In this document: piece after piece, positions 1-7,609 of the stretch | How the letters are laid out: each line of letters begins with the position of its first letter | Numbering within the stretch: the first letter of the stretch is position 1 | IMG/VR virus record: IMGVR_UViG_3300037672_000677 | Coordinates: 1-31,601 of that record | Length of the DNA stretch: 31,601 bases | Source: a virus | Reading direction: 5' to 3' (one strand) | Program-made: the position numbers and the translations under genes | The notes under the pieces: generated by a model | Told to the model about the DNA's origin: nothing | Databases searched by the model: none | Seen by the model: only the letters and a program-made list of their open reading frames with translations

Positions 1-517
1 GATATCCTGTAGCTGAAGCAGTCTCTAGTCCAGACTCGGAATACATTGGGTTTATATAATTGACCCATTCCTGAAACATTGTAAGACTTCTGTAGTCTCC
101 TGTCAAATAATAAGTGACCGCAATATCATTAAATGTTCTTTGTGCTGCAAATTTCTCTACTATACCTTGTCTACTCCCAGTCTCCGAAGTAGTTGCAAAA
201 GTTGCTCCAGGCAATATTGCTTCAGTTGCCATTAAGGAAAATCTTTCTTGACCTAAACTATCTTTCTTATACACACCACAATCTTGTAACCACTTCTCTA
301 AAGTGCCAGCTGAATTAGTAGGTGCTAAATCTAGTCTTACTTTGTAAAAACTTGATAAAGATGGATGTCCTAGTGAGTCTAAGAAACTAGTCTCGAAGGT
401 TTCACCAACATCTAATGCGGTGTCTCGTATATCAGCAAAAGGTCTAGGACTTTGGGGATTTGCCCCCAAGTTTCCAACTTTAGTATTAAAATAAGCTTTC
501 GATTCCTTTGAGGCCAT
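1..517 (-). CDS. Tail-tube-fold baseplate protein, gp54-like (partial)
   Basis: Open frame starting at ATG 517 and running off the left edge, so only the first ~172 residues are visible. Residues ~95-160 have the pattern of T4 tail-tube-fold proteins: a stretch ending in LPGATF, then RTFNDIAVTYYLTGDY, then MFQEWVNYINP, much like the gp19 and gp54 core where a tube beta-strand is followed by a helix with W and N. Because the next genes are gp4-, gp48- and gp53-like, the best guess is the baseplate-tail tube initiator gp54; a divergent tube protein is the alternative. It diverges from the gp4-like gene with only 12 bp between the two start codons. The C-terminal half is missing, so the assignment is provisional. 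Confidence 0.6.
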   Translation of the reverse strand, partial: MASKESKAYFNTKVGNLGANPQSPRPFADIRDTALDVGETFETSFLDSLGHPSLSSFYKVRLDLAPTNSAGTLEKWLQDCGVYKKDSLGQERFSLMATEAILPGATFATTSETGSRQGIVEKFAAQRTFNDIAVTYYLTGDYRSLTMFQEWVNYINPMYSESGLETASATGY

Positions 518-524
518 CTAAATA
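517..524 (+). promoter_or_regulatory. T4-late-promoter-like octamer before gp4
   Basis: TCTAAATA differs by one base from the T4 late box TATAAATA. It lies at the divergent gp54/gp4 junction, 5 nt before the first possible gp4 start. Late virion genes are expected to use such boxes, but one octamer in AT-rich DNA is weak evidence. Confidence 0.35.
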
Positions 525-529
525 AGGTT

Positions 530-1009
530 ATGACTTACCATACTATGTATATGGCTTATAAGGGAAAATTTAAACCAAAACATATTAAAAAGTATAAAGG
601 TGATCCCACTCAGATCATTTATCGCTCTCTATGGGAGAGAAAGTTCATGGAATACTGTGATCTGACCGAGAATATAAGTCAATGGCAATCAGAGGAATTT
701 TGGATACCATACAAGAATCCTTTAGATAGAAAGATGCACAGATACTTTCCTGACTTTTTCATAAAATACACTGACTCCGATGGAAAGAAACGATCTGTTG
801 TGATAGAAGTGAAACCCAAAAAACAATGCAAGTCTCCTCCAAAGAATCCAAAAAGGAGAACTAAGTCGTGGGCACATGACGTTCAAGCATGGGTTATTAA
901 TCAAGCAAAGTGGGAAGCAGCAGAAGAATACTGTGCTGATAGAAAGTATGAGTTCAAGATCATGACCGAAGACGATTTAGGAATATCTCATGATCGTAGA
1001 AGATATTAA
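530..1009 (+). CDS. 4: Head completion protein gp4-like (PD-(D/E)XK fold)
   Basis: 159 residues if the first ATG is used. It resembles the T4 gp4 (gp50) head-completion family, which closes the packaged head before tail joining and has an endonuclease-like fold. Visible: AYKGKFKPK near the N-terminus, YRSLWERKFMEYCD at ~32-45, FPDFFIKY at ~73-80, and VVIEVKPKKQ at ~90-99. The D...E-x-K arrangement is the nuclease signature. Three in-frame ATGs compete (530, 545, 551). Starting at 551 gives MAYKGKFKP, typical of the family; 530 has AAGG only 2 nt upstream. The 3' end overlaps the next gene by 20 nt. It is first in a four-gene virion cluster. Confidence 0.8.
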   Translation: MTYHTMYMAYKGKFKPKHIKKYKGDPTQIIYRSLWERKFMEYCDLTENISQWQSEEFWIPYKNPLDRKMHRYFPDFFIKYTDSDGKKRSVVIEVKPKKQCKSPPKNPKRRTKSWAHDVQAWVINQAKWEAAEEYCADRKYEFKIMTEDDLGISHDRRRY

Positions 1010-1484
1010 ACAACAAGCTGGTAAGAAGAATAGAAGTGGGGCATGGTATATAAATGCTCTTACACAGTCTCTATCTCAAATCCAAAACCCAGACATAAGT
1101 ACAAGTGATACTAATGGAATAATCGAGGGAGATTTATTTTTCTTTTCATACAGTCCATCTTTCCCAGAAAGATATCAATTTTGGGACACTCAACCACTAG
1201 CGGTGGCACTGAAATTCTATAGAGATGGGTTTCTAGGATGCAATTTACACTATGTAAATCCATCTTATCGTGATTCTGTTGCAATTAGCTTACTAAATAG
1301 TGGCGGCGGGGCTGCAGTGCCTAAAAATACACTACACAAATACCTGTACTCTGGTGTGGGTAGTTTACTAAAAGTTCCTAAAAATGAAGACTGGGGGGAA
1401 ATTTCTAAACTTCCTACAGAACAGTTCATAGACAGGAATGGTATGAAATATCCAAAGTACCGAGCATTTAACTGGAAAAAATAA
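990..1484 (+). CDS. Conserved myovirus protein, possibly DNA-end protector gp2-like
   Basis: 164 residues, overlapping gp4 by 20 nt. It contains GDLFFFSYSP (~47-56), then YQFWDTQPLAVAL, then GFLGCNLHYVNP (~81-92) followed by Y-R. A soluble domain with F-x-Y-x-P, W/Y-D-x-x-P-L and GFLGLNLHY-type motifs recurs in many T4-like myoviruses next to gp4. I recall such proteins sometimes being labelled DNA end protector (gp2), and T4 also has gene 2 near gene 4, but I cannot confirm the name here. No membrane segment or signal peptide is visible. Position between gp4 and gp48 supports a virion or packaging role. Confidence 0.5.
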   Translation: MIVEDIKQQAGKKNRSGAWYINALTQSLSQIQNPDISTSDTNGIIEGDLFFFSYSPSFPERYQFWDTQPLAVALKFYRDGFLGCNLHYVNPSYRDSVAISLLNSGGGAAVPKNTLHKYLYSGVGSLLKVPKNEDWGEISKLPTEQFIDRNGMKYPKYRAFNWKK

Positions 1485-1485
1485 C

Positions 1486-3210
1486 ATGGCAGAACCTACA
1501 TTTGCTAACCAAGTTGAAGAGTATGGCAATGAACTTAGGCTTAAGCAAGTACTAAAACAAGATGTCATCACATCGGATGGTGGTACAGAAGAAGTAACGT
1601 ACAAAGCATTTATTAAAGGAGACCAAGTAAAAGTATGGCCTGTTGATGATAAGGGTCTAGTTATTGCTGGGTCAGAACCAATATTTGAAAATGGAGAGTG
1701 GAAGCCTGGCTCGGTAACAAGACCAATAATTACAACAAAAGGTCAAGGTGGTTCAATTAAAAGTCAGACGAATGTAACTTTTAAGGGAGTTGCTTTTGAT
1801 AAAGACGGCAATGTAGATCCAACAAACTCAATTTTACAAGAACAATTAGCTGAGAGAACAAGATCATATGCTAATGTAACAGATGAAAAAGTTGCGGAAT
1901 GGGCAGAAAACCCAGACCTTACACCTTTACAAAAAGCAGAAAAAGACTTAAAGAGACTTAGAGAAGAAGGTTATATCAAAACAGGAAACGCAAAGACCGA
2001 CATGAGAAGGTCAATGGCATATTCTAGAGCAATAAGAATTGCTCAAAAGAAAGTTGAGTCAGAAAAAGAAAATGCAGAATTTAACGAAACTCCAGGCGGA
2101 AAGAATGGTGAAGGGGGAGGTTTCTCTGGTTCAACACAAAAAATTAAATATGCTTTTGACAGGGGTGATGAGATCATGTTCTCTAGACCTGTCATATACC
2201 CACAAGACATGTCTATGAAGCAAGACCGCATGGTCATTCAGTGTTATACATATGAACCTCCATATAGTTCCGAGTTTACTAAAGACAATGGAGCTGCTTA
2301 TGGTGCTAAAAGAGGAACGGCATTTAGAAAGAAACTGGGTTCTCCAATCATGTTACCCATGCCTAATAACATGCAAGATTCTAACCAGAGAATGTGGGAA
2401 GAAAGTAATATGAATAATGCGGCACTAGATGGTATTAGAAAAGCTGGTTCTAAGACTCTTTTAAAATCTATGATTTCGGGTAGTGGTATCTTTGAAACTC
2501 TTGATGCACTAGGTAATATTCTCCAACTAACATCACAACAAGCTGGTAGAGCTGATATAGCATCAAACAAAATGAGTCAGTTACTTGCGAATCAGGGATT
2601 TGATATCAGTTCAGATCAAATACTAGCTAGAACTGGTGGAGTCATTGCAAACTCCAACACGGAACTTCTATTTGCTGGTGTGAGTTTAAGAACTTTTGAT
2701 TTTGAATGGTTACTAACTCCGAGAGATGAACAAGAAGCTCATATATGCAGAATGATTATTCGTGCATTTAAAGAGTGGTCTGCTCCAAGAAAAATGACAA
2801 AATTGGTTAAGAGTGGAAAAATGAAAGAAACTAATGAGGGTGGTACTGGACAGGCTGGAGGACCTAGTTACTTCCTAGGCACACCAAACGTATTCAGATT
2901 GAGATATGTTACTGATGGAAACAAACCTATCATGGGTGCAAACATGTTCAAAGCTTGTGCTCTGACAGATATATCAGTAAATTATACCCCAGAAGGTCAA
3001 TGGATGGCCTATGAAAGAGGTCAACCCACATCATATACGATGAAACTCAGTTTCAACGAATTAGAGCCTATATACAACACAGACTACCAAAAAGAAGGTA
3101 TGTCTGACGGTGATAACAGAATCCATAGTGATAAAAACCAAACTGGAGACTTAATGCCAATCTTTGTTGTGAGTCAGGACGATCCAAATACTTCAATGAT
3201 AGGATACTAA
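1486..3210 (+). CDS. 48: Baseplate tail tube cap gp48-like, with N-terminal extension
   Basis: 574 residues, starting 1 nt after the previous stop. The C-terminal ~350 residues fit gp48, which caps the baseplate hub and starts the tail tube: YAFDRGDEIMFSRPVIYPQD (~223-242), a glycine- and alanine-rich middle, then the tube-fold half with GVSLRTFDFEWLLTPRDE (~400-417), a long helix MIIRAFKEW, GTPNVFRLRYV, and MKLSFNELEPIY near the end. T4 gp48 is about 364 residues. The extra ~220 N-terminal residues form a beta-rich segment followed by a charged, K/E/R-rich helical stretch (~120-205). Followed 1 nt later by gp53. Confidence 0.7.
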   Translation: MAEPTFANQVEEYGNELRLKQVLKQDVITSDGGTEEVTYKAFIKGDQVKVWPVDDKGLVIAGSEPIFENGEWKPGSVTRPIITTKGQGGSIKSQTNVTFKGVAFDKDGNVDPTNSILQEQLAERTRSYANVTDEKVAEWAENPDLTPLQKAEKDLKRLREEGYIKTGNAKTDMRRSMAYSRAIRIAQKKVESEKENAEFNETPGGKNGEGGGFSGSTQKIKYAFDRGDEIMFSRPVIYPQDMSMKQDRMVIQCYTYEPPYSSEFTKDNGAAYGAKRGTAFRKKLGSPIMLPMPNNMQDSNQRMWEESNMNNAALDGIRKAGSKTLLKSMISGSGIFETLDALGNILQLTSQQAGRADIASNKMSQLLANQGFDISSDQILARTGGVIANSNTELLFAGVSLRTFDFEWLLTPRDEQEAHICRMIIRAFKEWSAPRKMTKLVKSGKMKETNEGGTGQAGGPSYFLGTPNVFRLRYVTDGNKPIMGANMFKACALTDISVNYTPEGQWMAYERGQPTSYTMKLSFNELEPIYNTDYQKEGMSDGDNRIHSDKNQTGDLMPIFVVSQDDPNTSMIGY

Positions 3211-3211
3211 T

Positions 3212-3961
3212 ATGCAAGGTTATTTTTCCTACTTACCAAATATAGATTACATCTCCAGATCTCCAGACAGGAGTTCCAATGATGAGTACATTCCAGTAAA
3301 AAATATTTTCAGAAGAGCAAAAATTCGTGAAGATCTGGAACAGGTAGCTACATCTTTTGAAGATTTCTTTGTTGTCGGTGATCTCAGACCAGATCAACTA
3401 GCATATACTTTATATGGGGATCCTAGATTTGATTGGGTTATATTAGTAACAAACAATATAACAAAAGTTAGAGATCAGTGGCCACTAAATGATATTGATT
3501 TCAGAAAATACTGCTTAGAAAAATATGGTAGTGATGAGGGATTGAGTCAGATACATCACTATGAGACTATTGAAGATACCGATTGGGCGGGAAGAATAGT
3601 TGTTCCAGAAGGATTAAGAGTGGACTCTAACTTCGATCTTAAATATTTAAAGTATAGACCAGAAGAACAAAAAATTGTCTCATATAGTAGAGTCACTCAG
3701 TTAAATGAATTATCAACCATAGATTCTGTTGGAACTGCAAAAGATGTTAATGGTAATGTAATTCAAAATCAGAACGTAGCTCCTGTAACTAACTATGAGT
3801 TTGAAGTGGCTATGAATGATGCTAAGAGAAGAATCAGAGTCCTTAGACCAATTTATCTGAGCACTATTGTGCAAGATATGAATAGAATAGGTACATATAA
3901 GAAATCATCTCAATTCAAGACTAAGAGACTTAAGAGAGCATTCAATCCTAGAACTACATAA
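3212..3961 (+). CDS. 53: Baseplate wedge protein gp53-like
   Basis: 249 residues, starting 1 nt after the gp48-like stop. The N-terminal part matches gp53, which joins baseplate wedges around the hub: FSYLPNIDY (~4-12), VKNIFRRAKI, and the signature LYGDPRFDWVILVTNN (~67-82) with WPLNDIDF downstream. T4 gp53 is about 196 residues, so this one is longer; the extra part lies after ~150 and ends in a strongly basic tail. It is the last gene of the plus-strand cluster and is followed directly by a bidirectional hairpin terminator, then by gp32 on the opposite strand. Confidence 0.8.
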   Translation: MQGYFSYLPNIDYISRSPDRSSNDEYIPVKNIFRRAKIREDLEQVATSFEDFFVVGDLRPDQLAYTLYGDPRFDWVILVTNNITKVRDQWPLNDIDFRKYCLEKYGSDEGLSQIHHYETIEDTDWAGRIVVPEGLRVDSNFDLKYLKYRPEEQKIVSYSRVTQLNELSTIDSVGTAKDVNGNVIQNQNVAPVTNYEFEVAMNDAKRRIRVLRPIYLSTIVQDMNRIGTYKKSSQFKTKRLKRAFNPRTT

Positions 3962-3964
3962 AAA

Positions 3965-3987
3965 AAAGGGGTCGCAAGACCCCTTTC
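3965..3987. terminator. Bidirectional intrinsic terminator between gp53 and gp32
   Basis: Stem GGGGTC/GACCCC (3968-3973 and 3978-3983) with a GCAA tetraloop, flanked by an A run on the left and a T run on the right, so it reads as a terminator in both directions. It sits exactly between two convergent genes. Confidence 0.85.
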
Positions 3988-4013
3988 TTATTGGCAAATT
4001 ATTTCAACTATGC

Positions 4014-4931
4014 CTATTCTTCAGCGAGTTTTTGGAAGTAACTTAGTGCGTCGTCCTCTTCCTCTGTATCCACATCAGCGGATGCAGGGGTAGCACTTGC
4101 ACGGAGGTTAGATAGTTCCTCCTCAACAGTATTTCCTCTACCCTCACTCAAGTCATCAAGATCTTCATCTTGACGTGTAGGTGTTACAACAGCCTTCCTT
4201 GAAAGAACTGTATCCAAACGTGCCTTAAGTTGTTCATATGACTTGAACTGGTCTACAGCAGTGAACTCACTAAGATCGTAAATCTTGTTATAGATCTCCT
4301 CTAGTTTGTCATCATCATCCAAAAGTGATTCGGGTCTTGCAAACTCTGAACTATCATAGTTCCAGAATCCAGCCACCTGTTTGATCTTCAACTTGAAGTT
4401 AGCACCCTTCCAGAAATCGAATGGGTTGATTGCTTCCTCGTCATCGAACTCAGGTTGCATTGCAGCAGTGATCTTATCAAAGATCTTCTTACCAAACTTG
4501 TACAGTTTTACCTGTCCTTCGTTCTCAGGATTACTAGAATCTTTTACGACATAAACATTTGCATAGTAAGAAAGCTTACGCTTTTGCTTACGAGCAATAT
4601 CTTTGTCTGATTCACGACCACTGTTCCAGAGACTGCGATTCAGTTCTCCAACAGGATCATCCTTACCAATAGTAGTTAGACTGTTCTCAATGTACCAACC
4701 GCCTGGTCCTTGAAAAGCGTGACTCCAAACTTGAGTCCATGGCAATTCACAATTAGCATGTGCAGGTAGGAATCGAACAACTGCGTATCCGTTACCCGCT
4801 TTATCTACAGCTGGTTTCCAAAGACGTTCATCAGTATTGTTGCCTTTCTCGTTGAGTTTCTCAACTTTTTTCATCAATCTCTCTGTAAGAGAGCCTGCTT
4901 TAGATTGCTTCTTTAATGCAGCAAATGACAT
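4014..4931 (-). CDS. 32: Single-stranded DNA-binding protein gp32
   Basis: 305 residues, close to T4 gp32 (301). It coats ssDNA during replication, recombination and repair. N-terminus: basic LKKQSKAGSL region equivalent to the self-assembly domain. Core: YAVVRFLPA (~49-57), WYIEN (~78-82), KLSYYANVYVVKD (~118-130), then WKGANFKLKIKQVAGF (~180-195). C-terminus: acidic tail rich in D and E, the protein-interaction domain. The zinc site of T4 gp32 is altered: the histidine survives (SHAF), but the cysteines of ETCSS and CPVC are replaced (ENSLTT and DPVG). It has its own consensus promoter and is the first gene of its transcription unit. Confidence 0.95.
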   Translation of the reverse strand: MSFAALKKQSKAGSLTERLMKKVEKLNEKGNNTDERLWKPAVDKAGNGYAVVRFLPAHANCELPWTQVWSHAFQGPGGWYIENSLTTIGKDDPVGELNRSLWNSGRESDKDIARKQKRKLSYYANVYVVKDSSNPENEGQVKLYKFGKKIFDKITAAMQPEFDDEEAINPFDFWKGANFKLKIKQVAGFWNYDSSEFARPESLLDDDDKLEEIYNKIYDLSEFTAVDQFKSYEQLKARLDTVLSRKAVVTPTRQDEDLDDLSEGRGNTVEEELSNLRASATPASADVDTEEEDDALSYFQKLAEE

Positions 4932-4970
4932 TTAGTATTCTCCGTATTTTTGTATTGTTGGATTGTTTGT

Positions 4971-4999
4971 ATTATAACAGATAATGGTGTCTGTGTCAA
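4971..4999 (-). promoter_or_regulatory. Consensus sigma70-type promoter for gp32
   Basis: TTGACA (4999 to 4994) - 17 nt - TATAAT (4976 to 4971), both hexamers perfect. The -10 box lies 39 nt before the gp32 start. The -35 box overlaps the stop codon of the DUF1825 gene. Confidence 0.9.
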
Positions 5000-5337
5000 T
5001 CTGGAATGTTTTCTTCCAGTTTGTCTAAGGTTTCAGTCAGAGTGTCAAAAAATTCTGAAATATTTTGACCTGGCTGAAGTCCCAGAAACTTGGCAGACTC
5101 TAAGATCTGCTCTTTCATCTCAAGCGCATCAGGATCATCCTTCTCTAATTGCAGTCTGAACATGAAGTTCCTCTGCTTTTCGAGTAGTGTTCTCATCTTC
5201 TTAATGTGCAAAAGGCCGTCATCCGCATTAGGATTTCGCATACCGTTTATTGCTAGGCCTGACATGATATCTTCTTGTAACTCCTGTATCTCTGCCATGG
5301 CAGCTCTTACTGGAGCAGATCTAAAAAATTCACCCAT
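4996..5337 (-). CDS. DUF1825 family protein
   Basis: 113 residues from ATG 5337 (a TTG lies one codon upstream). It matches the small, all-helical DUF1825 family of cyanobacteria and cyanophages: N-terminal GEFFRS followed by an E/Q-rich helix, a central helix with LLEKQRNFMFRLQL (~51-64), and a C-terminal FLGLQPGQNISEFFDTLTET-type ending equivalent to the host GMTPQQMFDQM motif. Function unknown; the helix-turn-helix-like bundle has been treated as a protein-protein interaction module. Located between gp32 and a small membrane protein in the same direction. Confidence 0.7.
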   Translation of the reverse strand: MGEFFRSAPVRAAMAEIQELQEDIMSGLAINGMRNPNADDGLLHIKKMRTLLEKQRNFMFRLQLEKDDPDALEMKEQILESAKFLGLQPGQNISEFFDTLTETLDKLEENIPD

Positions 5338-5358
5338 CAATCGAATCTGATACTAACA

Positions 5359-5646
5359 CTATTTATTTGTTTTTGATACCCACATAGGTAGGTATATAAG
5401 GGTAAAAGCAGTACCCCAAAATGATAGAAAAACGTATAAGTGACTACCTCTGTGAGAGGAAAATGCAAACCCTAAGGCTACAACAATTACCCAAACGTAG
5501 TCCACTATACCATGAAAGGTTTGCCAACCATCACCATATTTTTCTATAAGATTGTCTCGTTGTTTTGAAGCCCAAGGCGAGACATGGCGCATCATCACAA
5601 ATCCCTCATTGAGGAACATGATGACAAATCCTATCCAGAATATCAC
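5359..5646 (-). CDS. Small multi-pass membrane protein
   Basis: 95 residues starting at GTG 5646, whose GTGA overlaps the gp33 stop, a coupling signal that supports this start. About three hydrophobic segments: residues ~2-18, ~46-64 and ~70-87, separated by short loops; the first loop has RHVSPWASKQRDNLIEKYG. No enzyme motif is visible. Inner- or thylakoid-membrane location is likely. I do not recognise a named family. Confidence 0.65.
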   Translation of the reverse strand: MIFWIGFVIMFLNEGFVMMRHVSPWASKQRDNLIEKYGDGWQTFHGIVDYVWVIVVALGFAFSSHRGSHLYVFLSFWGTAFTLIYLPMWVSKTNK

Positions 5647-5897
5647 AGAGGTAACTTAGATTTAGAAGTACGTTTTAAGTAATTCAATTCAGTTGCTTCC
5701 GCCTTCAATTTATCCTTTAGAGGTTTTGCGATTAATTTCCCAACTGACTCAAACTCAATATTATTTTCTTCGCAATAACTAATTATTGCTTCAATATAAT
5801 TGAGCTCGGTGTCAAGTACCAGTTGTTCAACATCAGTAGTGAACTTGTGCTGGTCGAGAAATTTCTCTTTCAGCAGTTCATTAACTTCTTTCTCCAT
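5643..5897 (-). CDS. 33: Late transcription accessory protein gp33-like
   Basis: 84 residues from ATG 5897. The start is set by CGGAG 4 nt upstream and by a 17-nt overlap with the nuclease gene; the open frame upstream of it is unlikely to be used. The sequence LNYIEAIISYCEENNIEFES (~31-50), then LIAKPLKDKLKAEATELNYL, is the pattern of T4-type gp33, the RNA polymerase-binding co-activator that links the sliding clamp to late transcription. Small size, helical content and neighbourhood fit. T4-late-like boxes elsewhere in the window are its expected targets. Confidence 0.65.
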   Translation of the reverse strand: MEKEVNELLKEKFLDQHKFTTDVEQLVLDTELNYIEAIISYCEENNIEFESVGKLIAKPLKDKLKAEATELNYLKRTSKSKLPL

Positions 5898-6570
5898 ACT
5901 CTCCGAGTTTGTGGGTGACGAATTCTTTAATATACTTGGTAAGAAGCTTAATATAGTCACGTTTGTTGGTCTTTTCATAAACTTTCACATCTCCATTATC
6001 AGCAACCATTAAGGTCACAATTTTCTCCACCGCAATACCTGTCATCTCAAAGTACATACAGGCATATGCAGTTTCTTGAACGAAATAGTTTTCTAACCAC
6101 TTCTCTGGTTTAATCTTTTTAGATGTTTTGAAATCTATTACCGCTAACTCTCCATTGTATTCGGCAATACAATCAACTCTTCCAGCAATACCGAAATACT
6201 CACTATATAGGGGTTTTTCCAGAGCGTGAATATTATCAATTTTGTTTAAGGCATCTCTTGCAGCAATCCACCTTGATTTTGTGGAAGGCAGAATGTCCTT
6301 CATAGAGTTGATATCTTCATTCAAGAGATACTTCTCAACCAGATCATGAAACTTAGTACCCCTGTCGGTGGCAACTTTTGTGATCTTATTGGCTTCTTCC
6401 TCACCTACCTTCTTACGCCATTTGATAAATGTTTGGCGATTATAAAAACTAGTTATGGAAGTGATAGATGGAGCTTTCTTTCCGTTAGGAAGGGTATAAT
6501 ACCTAACTCCATCTATATTATTGGCTTCTAACTCAAAATCACCAAGTTTATTCAAATGAGTAAACGTCAT
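5881..6570 (-). CDS. PD-(D/E)XK (Cas4/RecB-like) exonuclease
   Basis: 229 residues. The order of motifs is that of the PDDEXK_1 nuclease superfamily: GTKFHDLVEKYL (~72-83) with the first-helix histidine, GRVDCIAEYNGELAVIDFKT (~130-149) giving D...D-x-K, and QETAYACMYFE (~165-175) as the C-terminal Q-x-x-x-Y motif. It probably degrades or trims DNA in recombination or host DNA breakdown. It starts with an ATGA overlap with phoH and overlaps gp33. Cyanophage relatives are commonly annotated simply as exonuclease. Confidence 0.8.
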   Translation of the reverse strand: MTFTHLNKLGDFELEANNIDGVRYYTLPNGKKAPSITSITSFYNRQTFIKWRKKVGEEEANKITKVATDRGTKFHDLVEKYLLNEDINSMKDILPSTKSRWIAARDALNKIDNIHALEKPLYSEYFGIAGRVDCIAEYNGELAVIDFKTSKKIKPEKWLENYFVQETAYACMYFEMTGIAVEKIVTLMVADNGDVKVYEKTNKRDYIKLLTKYIKEFVTHKLGEYGERS

Positions 6571-7343
6571 AAAGAAAGAGCGAGTTTAGTAACCAAGTAG
6601 TTTCTTACTAGACCAGAGCGAACAATATCATCTATACCGAATTCAACCATACCGAAATCATCTTCCATGATCTCAATAATACGTTTAAAGTCTAAGATGC
6701 CATTCTTCTCATTGGATTTTGTAAGATCCGTTTGAGTAGAGTCACCACAAAAAATTATTTTACAGTTATCTCCTACTCTTGTTATTATACTATCTAATTC
6801 ATGAAAATTCAAGTTTTGCATCTCATCTACTAACACAATGCAATTATCAAGTGTTGTTCCCCTGATAAATGATGTGCTCCAAAATGAAATAGTCTCTTGT
6901 GCTTTTAAATTACCGTATAACATTTCAAAGTCATTGTCTGATGGCATTTCAAACATGTACTTGACCATATTCTTATAAGGAATCTGGTAAAGTGATGACT
7001 TATCTTCATGGTCGCCTGGCAAGAAACCAATCTCTCTTGTGGAAACCAATGATCTGACAATGTACACCTTATCATATGGTGTCATTTCGTCAAGAACATC
7101 TTTGAGTGCGAGGTACAAACTGATAAAAGTCTTACCAGTTCCAGCACAACCGTACCCAAATATATTCTTTCCTTTTGCATAGTGATCAAAGAATACCTTC
7201 TGGTTATCTGTGATGGGTTCTACGTCAACCATCACACTATTGTTAATTGGTCTCTTCCTACGTCTCTGCTTAGCAGTCATTCCAGCACCAACATTACTAT
7301 CACGATGTTGACTATTAGTATTCCTTCTTTTTTTAGTTGTCAT
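6567..7343 (-). CDS. phoH: PhoH-like P-loop ATPase
   Basis: 258 residues. N-terminal ~40 residues are basic and low-complexity. The ATPase core has Walker A GCAGTGKT (65-72), IVRSLVSTREIGFLPGD (~95-111), Walker B CIVLVDEMQN (168-177), and FCGDSTQTD as the sensor. The family has an ATPase/RNA helicase-like fold; phoH is very common in marine phages but its role is unsettled, and a link to phosphate stress is only inferred from bacterial homologs. It lies in a tight run with a nuclease (ATGA overlap) and with thyX two genes upstream. Confidence 0.93.
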   Translation of the reverse strand: MTTKKRRNTNSQHRDSNVGAGMTAKQRRRKRPINNSVMVDVEPITDNQKVFFDHYAKGKNIFGYGCAGTGKTFISLYLALKDVLDEMTPYDKVYIVRSLVSTREIGFLPGDHEDKSSLYQIPYKNMVKYMFEMPSDNDFEMLYGNLKAQETISFWSTSFIRGTTLDNCIVLVDEMQNLNFHELDSIITRVGDNCKIIFCGDSTQTDLTKSNEKNGILDFKRIIEIMEDDFGMVEFGIDDIVRSGLVRNYLVTKLALSL

Positions 7344-7345
7344 AC

Positions 7346-7609
7346 TTAAACGATACCTCTTTTAGCTAAACGACCCTGTATTCCAGAAGATTTTTCAGTT
7401 TTCTTTAAAATTTCATTCCAGCCTGGATGTTTGTTGTTGAGTTTATCTCTCCACTCTCCAACTTCTCCCACGCCTGGTACTGTTGATGGGTCTGAATAAT
7501 CTCTGTCCCACTCTGGGTTATCAGATTTCCACTGATCCCAATCATGGACACTCATTCTAACTTCTTTCTGTTCACGAGTTTCCTTGTGAACCACAGGGTA
7601 CGTTGCCAT
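7346..7609 (-). CDS. Conserved cyanophage protein, FmdB-like without cysteines
   Basis: 87 residues; start ATG 7609 shares its A with the thyX stop (TAATG). The N-terminus MATYPVVHKETREQKEVRMS has the shape of the FmdB/zinc-ribbon N-terminus but has no cysteine. This is followed by W-x-x-DNPEWDRDYSDP, VPGVGEVGEW, then PGWNEILKK. Small soluble protein of unknown function. It sits between ThyX and PhoH in a coupled unit. Confidence 0.6.
   Translation of the reverse strand: MATYPVVHKETREQKEVRMSVHDWDQWKSDNPEWDRDYSDPSTVPGVGEVGEWRDKLNNKHPGWNEILKKTEKSSGIQGRLAKRGIV

Noticed and set aside
4950-5350. Plus-strand open frames opposite gp32 promoter and DUF1825
   Set aside because: No ribosome site; serine-rich shadow of the DUF1825 gene.
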